Positions 34,028-41,003 of a DNA stretch of 41,003 nt are shown here, in pieces. Made by a program: the position numbers and the translations under genes. How positions within the stretch are numbered: the first letter of the stretch is position 1; each line of letters begins with the position of its first letter. The stretch comes from Reyranellaceae bacterium. Lineage in GTDB: Bacteria > Pseudomonadota > Alphaproteobacteria > Reyranellales > Reyranellaceae. A model generated the notes under the pieces. That model was not told the DNA's origin. It did not search any database and saw only the letters and a program-made list of their open reading frames with translations. Location: the NCBI GenBank assembly GCA_022844045.1, contig JALHMM010000057.1, forward strand, positions 1-41,003, given 5' to 3'.

Positions 34028-34771
34028 GTGAGCACAAGGTTCCTCGATTGCGGCGACACCGCGTTCAGTGTCGAGTTCGGCAGCACCATCGCGCCCGAGA
34101 TCAACGCCAGGGTCATGGCCCTGCACGGCGCGATCGCGGCCGAGCGCGAAGCCGGCCGGCTGACCGGCGTGGTCGAGACCGTGCCCAGCATGCGCGCGCT
34201 GCTGGTGATCTACGATCCGATGGCCGCAACGCGCGCCGCCCTGCAGCCGGCGATTGAGGCGCTGCTGGCAGGCGGTCGGGTAGCCGAGGTGAGGTCGCGG
34301 CGGCTCACCCTGCCTTGCTGCTACGACGACGCCGAATTCGCCCTCGACCTGGACGATGTCGCTGAGCGCACCGGCGTTTCGCCGGAAGAGGTGATCAAGT
34401 TGCACCTCGCCTCCGAATTCCGGGTCTATGTGGTGGGCTTCATGCCCGGGCTGCCCTACCTGGTTGGTCTGGCGAAGAAGCTGCACCTGCCCCGGCGCGC
34501 CTCGCCGCGCGTGCGCGTGCCGGCGCAGAGCGTTGCCATCGCCACGGAGATGACCGTGGTCTATCCCTTCGAAAGCCCCGGTGGCTGGCACCTGATCGGC
34601 CGCACGCCGGTCTCGATGTTCGACGCGCGGCGCGGCGCCGAGGCCACGACCTTGGCGCCGGGCGACACGGTGCGCTTCCGCCGCATCAGCCGCGCCGAGT
34701 ACGATTCGCTCGCCGCCGAAGCCGAACGCACACCGTTCGACGTCGCGCGCTTCGTCGAGGTCGCGCCGTGA
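34028..34771 (+). CDS. pxpB: 5-oxoprolinase subunit B (KipI/allophanate hydrolase subunit 1 family)
   Basis: This 247-residue protein is in the AHS1/KipI family: DCGDTAFSVEFG at the N-terminus and the key segment FRVYVVGFMPGLPYLVGL followed by PRRASPRVRVPAQSVAIATE (about 135-180) with a C-terminal PFESPGGWHLIGRTP. With PxpC it forms the cyclophilin-like pair that binds the 5-oxoproline substrate. The GTG start at 34028 is used; the alternative upstream ATG at 34014 is out of frame. The stop lies 9 bp before a palindromic repeat that separates it from pxpC. Confidence 0.95.
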   Translation: MSTRFLDCGDTAFSVEFGSTIAPEINARVMALHGAIAAEREAGRLTGVVETVPSMRALLVIYDPMAATRAALQPAIEALLAGGRVAEVRSRRLTLPCCYDDAEFALDLDDVAERTGVSPEEVIKLHLASEFRVYVVGFMPGLPYLVGLAKKLHLPRRASPRVRVPAQSVAIATEMTVVYPFESPGGWHLIGRTPVSMFDARRGAEATTLAPGDTVRFRRISRAEYDSLAAEAERTPFDVARFVEVAP

Positions 34772-34780
34772 AGTATCACC

Positions 34781-34881
34781 GTCATCCTGAGCGCAGCGAA
34801 GGATCCAGCGGTGGTGTGAACGGCCGCCACGCCATCGTTTGTCCGCAGGACCGCGAGGTCCTTCGCTACGCTCAGGACGAC
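34781..34881. repeat. Inverted intergenic repeat between pxpB and pxpC
   Basis: Arms at 34781-34805 and 34858-34881 share tcctgagcg[c/t]agcgaagga as inverted repeats with only a few mismatches, with a 52-bp loop that has no open frame of interest. The sequence type (gtcatcctgagcg...agcgaaggatc) is a widespread bacterial intergenic repeat and differs from the gggggaagg family elsewhere in this window. Its right arm ends 11 bp before the pxpC start, so it lies inside the likely pxpBC transcript and could form an RNA hairpin there. Confidence 0.8.
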
Positions 34882-34892
34882 GGGGTGTGGTC

Positions 34893-35930
34893 GTGAGCGC
34901 GCGACTGATCGTCGAGCGCGCCGGCCTGTTCGACACGGTGCAGGACCGCGGCCGCATCGGCTTCCAGGAACTCGGCATGCCGACCGCCGGCGCGATGGAT
35001 CGAATCGCCCTGGCGCTCGCCAACGCGCTGGCTGGCAATCCGCTCGACGCCAATGCCGCGGCGCTGGAGATGGGCGTGCTCGGCCCGACACTGCGGGTCG
35101 AGGCCGAGTCAGTGCGCATCGCCATCGTCGGTCCGATCGAGGCGTCGCTGATCGCCAGCGAAGGCGCCGCACCTAAGCCACTGCTCGCGGATCGCTCGCA
35201 TACGCTGACGCGAGGCCAGCGGCTGAAGCTGGGCGGCATCGACGGCGTCAGCACGGCGTATCTTGCCGTCGAGGGCGGCATCGCGGTGCCGCTCTTCATG
35301 GGCAGCCGCAGCACCTACACCCGCGCCGCGCTGGGCGGGCTCGAGGGTCGCAAGCTGAAGGAGGGCGATGCCTTGCCACTGGCGCACGAGGCTGCCGGCG
35401 CGCGCGCCGAGTTGGCCCTGGCGGCGCCTTTCGACTACGGCCAGGGACCGATCCGGGTCGTCATCGGGCCACAGGCCGACCACTTCACCGAGGCCGGCCA
35501 CGCCACCTTCACGTCGAGCGAGTACGTCGTGTCCAAGGAGGCGGACCGTATGGGCATCCGCTTCGAGGGGCCGAAGATCGAGCATTCCGCGCTGGGCCCG
35601 GACATCGTCTCTGACGGCATCGCGCCAGGCGCCGTCCAGGTGCCGGCAGCCGGCCTGCCGATCGCGCTGCTGGCGGATCGGCAGACCGTAGGCGGCTATT
35701 CCAAGATCGCCACCATCGCCTCGGCCGACCTGCCACGTACCTGCCGCCTGCTACCCGGCATGCGGGTGCATTTTACGGCCATCACCGTCGCCGAAGCCGA
35801 AGCCCTGCGCCGCGATCAGGAGCGCCGACTGGCCGCCGCGATCGCCGGGCTGAAGCCCGCCAGGCCGGAAGGGGGAATCGACATGAAGGCACTTTACGAG
35901 GAAAATCTGATAGATGGCGTCGTTCTCTAA
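34893..35930 (+). CDS. pxpC: 5-oxoprolinase subunit C (biotin-dependent-carboxyltransferase-like, AHS2 family)
   Basis: This 345-residue protein begins with ARLIVERAGLFDTVQDRGRIG, followed by GMPTAGAMDRIALALANALAGN, and carries AYLAVEGGIAVPLFMGSRSTY and QTVGGYSKIATI, all standard for the AHS2/PxpC family. The GTG at 34893 is chosen; an in-frame GTG sits at 34887, and a longer start at 34839 would lie inside the palindromic repeat and is rejected. It is the partner of PxpB. The 121-bp gap to pxpB, filled by a repeat, is unusual because these two genes normally overlap or abut. Confidence 0.94.
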   Translation: MSARLIVERAGLFDTVQDRGRIGFQELGMPTAGAMDRIALALANALAGNPLDANAAALEMGVLGPTLRVEAESVRIAIVGPIEASLIASEGAAPKPLLADRSHTLTRGQRLKLGGIDGVSTAYLAVEGGIAVPLFMGSRSTYTRAALGGLEGRKLKEGDALPLAHEAAGARAELALAAPFDYGQGPIRVVIGPQADHFTEAGHATFTSSEYVVSKEADRMGIRFEGPKIEHSALGPDIVSDGIAPGAVQVPAAGLPIALLADRQTVGGYSKIATIASADLPRTCRLLPGMRVHFTAITVAEAEALRRDQERRLAAAIAGLKPARPEGGIDMKALYEENLIDGVVL

Positions 35931-35962
35931 TTTGATGTGAGTCGTTACGCAAATTGATCACG

Positions 35963-35991
35963 TTGACGTCAGATATCCACTCGCGTATCAG
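35963..35991 (+). promoter_or_regulatory. Putative sigma-70-like promoter before the cupin gene
   Basis: TTGACG (35963-35968) and TATCAG (35986-35991) are separated by 17 bases in an AT-richer 102-bp gap. Transcription would begin near 35998, about 35 bases before the cupin ATG. The -35 box overlaps the 8-bp dyad TGACGTCA (35964-35971), which could be a regulator site. This is a prediction from sequence only. Confidence 0.45.
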
Positions 35992-36032
35992 CAAGCCGAT
36001 ATTGAGCTATTCATGGTCGAGTGAATTTACCG

Positions 36033-36512
36033 ATGTCCCCGGCACCGCTGCAGCGCATTTCCACCGATTCCGTCGACATGCATCCGGCCCCCATCGACCC
36101 CTCCTGGATCGTCGAAGGCAACCCGATGGCGCGCGTTGGTCCGGTGTCGCGCGGCGCCGACGGCTTGAGCTGGACCGATATCTGGGACTGCACCGCCGGC
36201 CGCTTCACTTGGCACTACGGGATCGACGAGACCGTGCACATCCTCGAGGGTGGCGCGCACGTCGTGGACGCCAACGGCAAGCGGTGGGACCTGCGCCCGG
36301 GCGATGTCGTCTCCTTCCAGGTCGGCACCGCCGCGCATTGGCACGTGCCGCAGTACATCCGCAAAGTCGCTTTCTGCCGCGAGGTCGTGCCTCGGCCAAT
36401 CACCACCCTGATGAAGGTCGAGCGAAAGATGCGCGGGCGCAAGCCGCGGGCGGCCGCCATCGCCGGCCTGTTCGCCATGGCCGTGGCCGCCGGCGTGATG
36501 ATCGTGGAGTAG
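36033..36512 (+). CDS. Cupin-domain protein with C-terminal membrane anchor
   Basis: This 159-residue protein has a single beta-barrel cupin (Cupin_3-like): FTWHYGIDETVHILEGGAHVV and LRPGDVVSFQVGTAAHWHVPQYIRKV, which hold the conserved His, Glu and Gly of the two cupin motifs. The C-terminus has a basic stretch (KMRGRKPR) and then a 20-residue hydrophobic segment (AAAIAGLFAMAVAAGVMI), a likely tail anchor that places the cupin in the cytoplasm next to the membrane. Function unknown; the ligand pocket resembles sugar-acid or ureidoglycine-type cupins. The start could also be a GTG at 36021, four codons earlier. Confidence 0.8.
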   Translation: MSPAPLQRISTDSVDMHPAPIDPSWIVEGNPMARVGPVSRGADGLSWTDIWDCTAGRFTWHYGIDETVHILEGGAHVVDANGKRWDLRPGDVVSFQVGTAAHWHVPQYIRKVAFCREVVPRPITTLMKVERKMRGRKPRAAAIAGLFAMAVAAGVMIVE

Positions 36513-36651
36513 CGCCGAAGGGCGCAGCAAACCCGCGCCTATTCCAGGGCGGCCCTACGGATAACCGGCCCGCATCGCGGCTGACGCCGCTTCGCGCCCG
36601 CTGGCATTGGGGGGTAATGTCGGCGCCGAACTGGCCCGAGGATCACGCGCG

Positions 36652-38196
36652 ATGAGCTGGCAGCCCGAACTCGACGAACTGAAGCGCCGTCAGGAGCTAG
36701 TCCGGCGCATGGGCGGGCCGGACAAGGTCAAGCGCCAGCATGACGGCGGGCGCCTCACGGTGCGGGAGCGCATCGACCGGCTGCTCGATCCCGGCAGCTT
36801 CCGCGAATGGGGCAGCGTCGCCGGCATGGCGACCTATGACGGCAAGAACGATCTCGAGGATCTCGTCGCGTCGAACTCGGTGACCGGGCGCGGCACCATC
36901 GACGGGCGGCCGGTCGTGATCTCCGGCGACGACTTCACGGTGCGTGGCGGCTCGGCCGACGCCACCATCAAGGAGAAGAACCTGCTGGCCGAGAAGATGG
37001 CCAACCAGTATCGCCTGCCCATCGTGCGCATCATCGAGGGCTCCGGCGGCGGCGGCTCGGTGAAGACCATCGAGACGCAGGGACGCGCCAACGTACCCGG
37101 CGTGATCGGCTTCGACGTCGTCACAGCCAACATGGGCGCGGTGCCGGTGGTCGCGCTGGGCCTCGGCTCGGTGGCGGGACTGGGTGCCGCGCGGCTGGCG
37201 GCCTCGCACTACTCGGTGATGGTCAAGGGCCTGTCGGCGATGTTCGTCGCCGGCCCGCCCGTCGTGGCGCGCCTGGGCCAACCGCTCAGCAAGGAAGAAC
37301 TCGGCGGCTGGGAGATCCAGTTGCGCGCCGGCGCCGTCGACGAGGCGGTCGATACCGAGGAAGAGGCCTTCGCCGCAGCCAAGCGGTTCCTGTCCTACAT
37401 GCCGCAATCGGCCTTCGATCTCGCGCCACGCGGGCCGATCACCGACGATCCGCATCGCCGCGACGAGAAGCTCTTGTCGGTGATCCCCCGTGATACGCGC
37501 AAGGTCTACAACATGCGCTCGATCATCAACACGCTGGTCGACAAGGGCAGCTTTTTCGAGATGAACAAGCTCTACGGCCGCTCGGTGATCACCGGGCTCT
37601 GCCGCATCGACGGCTGGCCGATCGCCTTCATGGCCAGCGATCCGATGCACTATGGCGGCGCGTGGACGGCGGATACCTGCCAGAAGGTCACGCGCTTCAT
37701 GGACATCGCCGAGACCTTCCGCATCCCCGTGGTCTATCTTGAGGATTGCCCCGGATTCCTGATCGGACTGGAGGCGGAGAAGAGCGGCGTGATCAAGGCG
37801 GGCGTGCGCGCCATGGCGGCGATGCACCAGTGCACCGTGCCGTGGTGCACCTTCATCGTGCGCAACAATTTCGGCGTCGCCGGCGCCGCGCACAAGAACA
37901 CCGGCCGCGTCGCATTGCGCTACGCCTGGCCGTCGGGCCGCTGGGGCTCGCTGCCGCTGGAGGGCGGCATCGAGGCCGCCTATCGCGCCGACATCGACGC
38001 CTCGCCCGACCCCAAGGCCAAGCTCGCCGAGATCGAGGAGCGATTGAACAAGCTGCGCTCGCCCTTCCGCAGCGCCGAGGCGTTCTGGATCGAGGAGATC
38101 GTCGATCCGCGCGACAGCCGCCGCCTGCTCTGCGAATTTGCCAACCTCGCCGCCCCGGTGCGCGAAGGAAAGGCGCAGTTCTGGATGCGGCCATAA
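36652..38196 (+). CDS. Acyl-CoA carboxylase carboxyltransferase (beta) subunit
   Basis: The protein has 514 residues and two crotonase-like carboxyltransferase domains (about 1-250 and 260-514). The first includes SGDDFTVRGGSADATIKEKN and IIEGSGGGGSV; the second has PVVYLEDCPGFLIG and FGVAGAAHKNTGRVALRYAWPSG, which form the acyl-CoA and carboxybiotin binding faces. The partner biotin carboxylase/biotin-carrier subunit is not in the window, so the acyl-CoA it works on (propionyl, methylcrotonyl, geranyl or another) cannot be named. Starting at 36652 avoids an upstream frame with no homology. The preceding cupin is 139 bp away and could be a separate unit. Confidence 0.93.
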   Translation: MSWQPELDELKRRQELVRRMGGPDKVKRQHDGGRLTVRERIDRLLDPGSFREWGSVAGMATYDGKNDLEDLVASNSVTGRGTIDGRPVVISGDDFTVRGGSADATIKEKNLLAEKMANQYRLPIVRIIEGSGGGGSVKTIETQGRANVPGVIGFDVVTANMGAVPVVALGLGSVAGLGAARLAASHYSVMVKGLSAMFVAGPPVVARLGQPLSKEELGGWEIQLRAGAVDEAVDTEEEAFAAAKRFLSYMPQSAFDLAPRGPITDDPHRRDEKLLSVIPRDTRKVYNMRSIINTLVDKGSFFEMNKLYGRSVITGLCRIDGWPIAFMASDPMHYGGAWTADTCQKVTRFMDIAETFRIPVVYLEDCPGFLIGLEAEKSGVIKAGVRAMAAMHQCTVPWCTFIVRNNFGVAGAAHKNTGRVALRYAWPSGRWGSLPLEGGIEAAYRADIDASPDPKAKLAEIEERLNKLRSPFRSAEAFWIEEIVDPRDSRRLLCEFANLAAPVREGKAQFWMRP

Positions 38197-38268
38197 TCCC
38201 GCAAGCCGTGGAATAATCCCTACCGCGTGGCGTTGCCTACCCAAGGACCTAGACCCACGGAGCATCCC

Positions 38269-38721
38269 ATGAACAACACACTTGTCCGCACGCTGGCCTG
38301 CGGCTTCATCGCTGGCGCCGTGTCCTTCATGATATTCCACCAGGGTGGCTTCTGGGCCGCGACACAGGCCGGCATCTTGAAGGCCAGCACCTGGTCGATG
38401 GCCGCCACCAAGCCGTGGCAGGTGCCGCAGCTGATCTCCTACCTGTTCTTTACCGGGCTGTGGGGCGCGCTGGCGGCCGTCGTCGTACCGTACACGAAGC
38501 TGCCGGCCTGGCTGGGTTGGACGCTGTTCGGCGCCGTCGTCGTCATCGCCTTCAACTGGTTCGTCGTGCTGCCCCTCAAGGGCTCTCCGGTCGGTGGCGG
38601 CTTCCGCACGCCCGGCGTGATCGTCGCCCCTGTGGTCTACGGCATCTGGGGCCTCGGCATGTGGCTGGTCTACAAGGCGCTGCACAAGCCGCTGGGCGCC
38701 TCGGCCGCGCCCGCGCGGTGA
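38269..38721 (+). CDS. Small integral membrane protein of unknown function
   Basis: This 150-residue protein has about four transmembrane helices: 5-25, 53-73, 80-102 and 115-137. A short amphipathic stretch with tryptophans (GGFWAATQAG, STWSMAATKPW) lies between the first two. I do not recognise the family. The ATG at 38269 follows GGAG with a six-base gap; a longer frame from 38227 lacks a ribosome site. It is convergent with the DenD-like gene with only three bases between stops. The codon use is like its neighbours. Confidence 0.78.
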   Translation: MNNTLVRTLACGFIAGAVSFMIFHQGGFWAATQAGILKASTWSMAATKPWQVPQLISYLFFTGLWGALAAVVVPYTKLPAWLGWTLFGAVVVIAFNWFVVLPLKGSPVGGGFRTPGVIVAPVVYGIWGLGMWLVYKALHKPLGASAAPAR

Positions 38722-38724
38722 GGC

Positions 38725-39708
38725 TCAGGCCGCCATCGAGCGAATTTGCTCGTCGAGGTCGTCGGCGATGAAGTGCCTGACGACCTCGTCGAGATCACGG
38801 TCGGTCTCGAAGCCCAGGCGCCGCGCGCGCGCGGCATCGATGTCGCCCGGCCAACCGTCGACGATCTTCTGGATCGCCGGGTCATGCTGCCAGCTCACCG
38901 TGCCGAGCTTGCGGTTGCCGGCGTTGCGCTTCATCGCCGCCTCGAGCTCGGCGGCGGTCACCCGGATGCCGTTGAGCAGCAGGGCGCGTCCCGGCCCGAA
39001 AGCGTCGGGGTCGAGATCGTGCGCGCGCAGGAAGGCCTCCACGGTGCGCCGCGGGCTCAGCACCACCATCGGCGTATCCGCCGTCACCGGACAGACCACA
39101 TCGATGCCGGTGAGCGGCTCGCGCACCATCGAGCTGGCCCAGGTAGAGGCCGCCTTGTTGGGTCGGCCGGTGCGCACGCAGATGGTCGGCAAGCGAATTG
39201 CCGTGCCGCGTAAGAATCCCTTGCGCGTGTAGTCGCGCACCAGGAACTCGCCCATCGCCTTCTGCGCGCCGTAGGAAGTCTGGGGCGTCAGCGGCGTGTC
39301 GTCGGTCACCGCCTTGGGCAGGTCGCCGCCATAGGCCGCCAGCGACGAAGTGAAGATCACACGCGGGTTGGTACCCAGCGCGCGACAGGCCTCGAGCACA
39401 TTGCGCGCGCCGTCCAGATTGACGCGGTAGCCGAGGTCGAAGTCGGCCTCGGCGCCGGCGCTGACCACGGCGGCGAAGTGGAAGACGCTGGAGGCGCCCT
39501 GCACGATCGACTGCACGGTGGCGAAGTTGGCGATGTCGCCATCCATGGCGACGACGCGCGGATCGTCGAGACCGGGACCGGAGGCCTTGGCCACATCAAA
39601 CAGCAGCAGCTCCGAGACGCGCTCGCCGCCGAGTGTGGAGCCGTCGAGAATCTTGCGCGCCAGCTTCTTGCCGAGGAAGCCCGCCCCGCCGGTGATCACG
39701 ACCTTCAT
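38725..39708 (-). CDS. NAD-dependent epimerase/dehydratase family protein, D-erythronate dehydrogenase-like
   Basis: This 327-residue extended short-chain dehydrogenase has the dinucleotide motif TGGAGFLG (6-13), the catalytic YGAQK (Tyr-x3-Lys) and an upstream serine in FTSSLAAYGG. Its overall pattern (for example FHFAAVVSAGAEADFDLGYRVNLDG and IRLPTICVRTGRPNKAASTW) resembles the DenD D-erythronate dehydrogenases. In those pathways it works with a DenK/OtnK-type kinase and an aldolase, none of which is in the window. The alternative is a general sugar-acid or nucleotide-sugar epimerase. It begins 34 bp after the LysR stop and may be read from the same leftward transcript. Confidence 0.85.
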   Translation of the reverse strand: MKVVITGGAGFLGKKLARKILDGSTLGGERVSELLLFDVAKASGPGLDDPRVVAMDGDIANFATVQSIVQGASSVFHFAAVVSAGAEADFDLGYRVNLDGARNVLEACRALGTNPRVIFTSSLAAYGGDLPKAVTDDTPLTPQTSYGAQKAMGEFLVRDYTRKGFLRGTAIRLPTICVRTGRPNKAASTWASSMVREPLTGIDVVCPVTADTPMVVLSPRRTVEAFLRAHDLDPDAFGPGRALLLNGIRVTAAELEAAMKRNAGNRKLGTVSWQHDPAIQKIVDGWPGDIDAARARRLGFETDRDLDEVVRHFIADDLDEQIRSMAA

Positions 39709-39742
39709 GGTTCTGTCCCCTCGTGCCGATTTGCGTCCGAGC

Positions 39743-40645
39743 CTAGCACGACGCGGCGGCGCGGCGGGACAACGAGCGCGCGATCGCGATCAGCCGGCGC
39801 AGCGGCGCCGACGCCTCCGACGCGCGCCACGCCAGGGCGAGCGGCGCCACCGGCGTCGGTTCGGTGAAGGGCCGGAACACGACGCCGCGCACCGACAGCA
39901 GCGAGGCACGCGACTGCGTGGTGACGGCGCAGCCATGGCCTTCCGCGACGGCGCGCACCATGTGCTCGGTGTCGGGCTCGATGCGCGCGATGTCGGGCGC
40001 GCGGCCGCCGAAGACGCTCGCGACGATGAGATCGTAGAAACCCGGCCCCTGCGCGCGCGGCCAGAACACCATGCGCTCGCGCGCAAATTCGGCAGGCGCC
40101 ACACGCGGTCGGCGCGCGAGGCGGTGTCGGGTCGGCAGCGCCGCCACCAGCGGCTCGGCGCCGACCTCGACCAGCCCGAGGCCGCCGGCGTCCTCCAGCG
40201 GCAGGCGCACGAAGGCGGCATCGACACTGCCGGCGCGCAGTAGCTCGACATTGCGCGCGGTGGTCAGCGTGTCGATGGCCAGCGCCACCGCGGCATGGCG
40301 GCGGCGGAACGCCTCGATGATGTCGGTGGCGACGCCCACCGGCGCGGTACGCGTGTGGTTGACGCGCAGCTCGCCACGCACGGCGCGCGCCGTGGCGCGC
40401 GTCGCCTCCTCCAGGCGGCGCACGTCGTCGAGGATCGCGGGCGCGCCCTCGAGCAGCGTGCGGCCGGCGGCGGTGAGCTCGACCGAGCGACTGGTCCGCT
40501 CGAACAGCCGCACGCCCAGCCCGGCCTCCAGCGCGCGGATGTGCTGGCTGACCGCCGGCTGCGCCACGCGCAGGCCTTCGGCGGCACGGCCGAAATGGCG
40601 TTCGCGGGCGACGGCGACGAAGCTTCGGAGTTGGCGCAAGTCCAT
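39743..40645 (-). CDS. LysR-family transcriptional regulator
   Basis: This 300-residue protein has the LysR helix-turn-helix (MDLRQLRSFVAVARERHFG and AAEGLRVAQPAVSQHIRALE, residues 1-40), a linker helix, and a periplasmic-binding-type ligand domain from about residue 90. The ATG at 40645 is chosen because the HTH begins at residue 1; the frame stays open further upstream but is not homologous. It diverges from a quinone-oxidoreductase gene, and a dyad (40652-40670) between them is a likely binding site. LysR proteins often activate the divergent gene and repress their own. Confidence 0.93.
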   Translation of the reverse strand: MDLRQLRSFVAVARERHFGRAAEGLRVAQPAVSQHIRALEAGLGVRLFERTSRSVELTAAGRTLLEGAPAILDDVRRLEEATRATARAVRGELRVNHTRTAPVGVATDIIEAFRRRHAAVALAIDTLTTARNVELLRAGSVDAAFVRLPLEDAGGLGLVEVGAEPLVAALPTRHRLARRPRVAPAEFARERMVFWPRAQGPGFYDLIVASVFGGRAPDIARIEPDTEHMVRAVAEGHGCAVTTQSRASLLSVRGVVFRPFTEPTPVAPLALAWRASEASAPLRRLIAIARSLSRRAAASC

Positions 40646-40651
40646 GACCAA

Positions 40652-40670
40652 CGATAAGCGTTCCTTATCG
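40652..40670. promoter_or_regulatory. Likely LysR-type operator
   Basis: A perfect dyad CGATAAG-N5-CTTATCG (40652-40658 and 40664-40670) contains the LysR box T-N11-A as TAAG-N5-CTTA. It lies six bases upstream of the LysR ATG and 54 bases upstream of the divergent gene. Ownership by this LysR is inferred from position. Confidence 0.65.
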
Positions 40671-40724
40671 ATCCAGTCAAAGACGCGCTTGGACCCGGGC
40701 CGCGCCGGCTGGTCTGCTGGCGCC

Positions 40725-41003
40725 ATGCGCGCGGCCTGGTACGACCGACAAGGAGATGCCCGCGACGTCATCGTCGTCGGCGAACTGCCGACGCCCGCGC
40801 CCGCCGCCGGCGAGGCGCTGGTGCGGGTGATGGCCTCGGGCGTCAACCCCTCGGACTGCAACGCCCGGGCCGGCCGCTTTGGCCGCGCCATGGCCTTCCC
40901 GCGCATCGTGCCGCACGGCGACGGCGCCGGAATCGTGGAGGCGGTGGGCGCCGGCGTCGACGGCGCGCTGCTCGGCCGGCGCGTGTGGCTGCACAACGCG
41001 CAG
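40725..41003 (+). CDS. NADPH:quinone oxidoreductase-like zinc-type alcohol dehydrogenase family protein (5' part)
   Basis: The first 93 codons translate to a medium-chain dehydrogenase N-terminus: MRAAWYDRQGDARDVIVVGE, then LVRVMASGVNPSDCNARAG and PHGDGAGIVEAVGAGV. The pattern SGVNPSD and HGDGAG is typical of the zeta-crystallin/quinone reductase branch. The frame is open to the window end, so it continues outside. It is divergent from the LysR gene and probably its target. The start is the only ATG that gives this N-terminus. Confidence 0.85.
   Translation, partial: MRAAWYDRQGDARDVIVVGELPTPAPAAGEALVRVMASGVNPSDCNARAGRFGRAMAFPRIVPHGDGAGIVEAVGAGVDGALLGRRVWLHNAQ

Noticed and set aside
36512..36525. 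GCGCC-N4-GGCGC hairpin after the cupin as a terminator
   Set aside because: No T-run follows and the stem is only five pairs; the evidence is too weak to list.

Overview
The window is about 41 kb of GC-rich bacterial chromosome with a low-density, mostly metabolic gene complement. TAT-type periplasmic receptors (two TctC/Bug proteins, one family-3 ABC receptor), an AtuA-family protein, a split 5-oxoprolinase (PxpABC), a SurA-type parvulin domain and a trehalose synthesis cluster all fit a soil or rhizosphere alphaproteobacterium with a large genome. The exact genus cannot be fixed from the sequence. There is no 16S gene, phage, insertion sequence, integrase or CRISPR array. The only RNA gene is a tRNA-Thr(GGU).

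Layout. (1) 0.15-9.6 kb is an amino-acid or imino-acid catabolic region. It holds a 949-residue triple fusion of the HcnA, HcnB and HcnC-type subunits, a divergent DapA-family aldolase/deaminase, and a leftward series made of a DadA-like D-amino-acid dehydrogenase, an Asp/Glu-type racemase, an aspartate-dehydrogenase-like protein, an M20-like protein with an altered active site, an ABC receptor and one ABC permease. (2) 9.65-12 kb is an exported von Willebrand A protein carrying six tandem Ig-like repeats. (3) 12-18.4 kb holds an AtuA-family protein, two divergent TctC receptors, an enoyl-CoA hydratase and three consecutive hotdog thioesterase domains in two overlapping genes. (4) 18.4-24.2 kb holds an exported solitary SurA-type parvulin domain, a divergent GST/MarR pair with a clear operator region, a DUF6569 protein, a dienoyl-CoA-isomerase-like crotonase, tRNA-Thr, a small cysteine-containing exported protein and a ROK-type kinase whose motifs appear in circularly permuted order. 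(5) 24.3-28.5 kb holds a large-subunit catalase, an exported SNase-like protein and a serine hydrolase. (6) 28.5-32.8 kb is the trehalose module (otsA divergent from otsB plus a GH15 glycosidase). (7) 32.8-36 kb is a 5-oxoprolinase locus in which pxpA diverges from pxpBC and a palindromic repeat separates pxpB from pxpC. (8) 36-41 kb holds a membrane-tailed cupin, an acyl-CoA carboxylase carboxyltransferase subunit, a small membrane protein, a DenD-like dehydrogenase, and a LysR regulator divergent from a quinone oxidoreductase cut by the window end.

Three complex palindromic intergenic repeats (15.9, 21.5 and 34.8 kb) punctuate the region. Two of them belong to one family and fill the space between converging stop codons almost exactly, which suggests a role as bidirectional terminators. 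No intergenic stretch exceeds 300 bases. The most unusual observations are the permuted ROK kinase, the HcnA-B-C triple fusion, the M20 protein with its Glu-Glu pair replaced, and the nested palindromic repeats.
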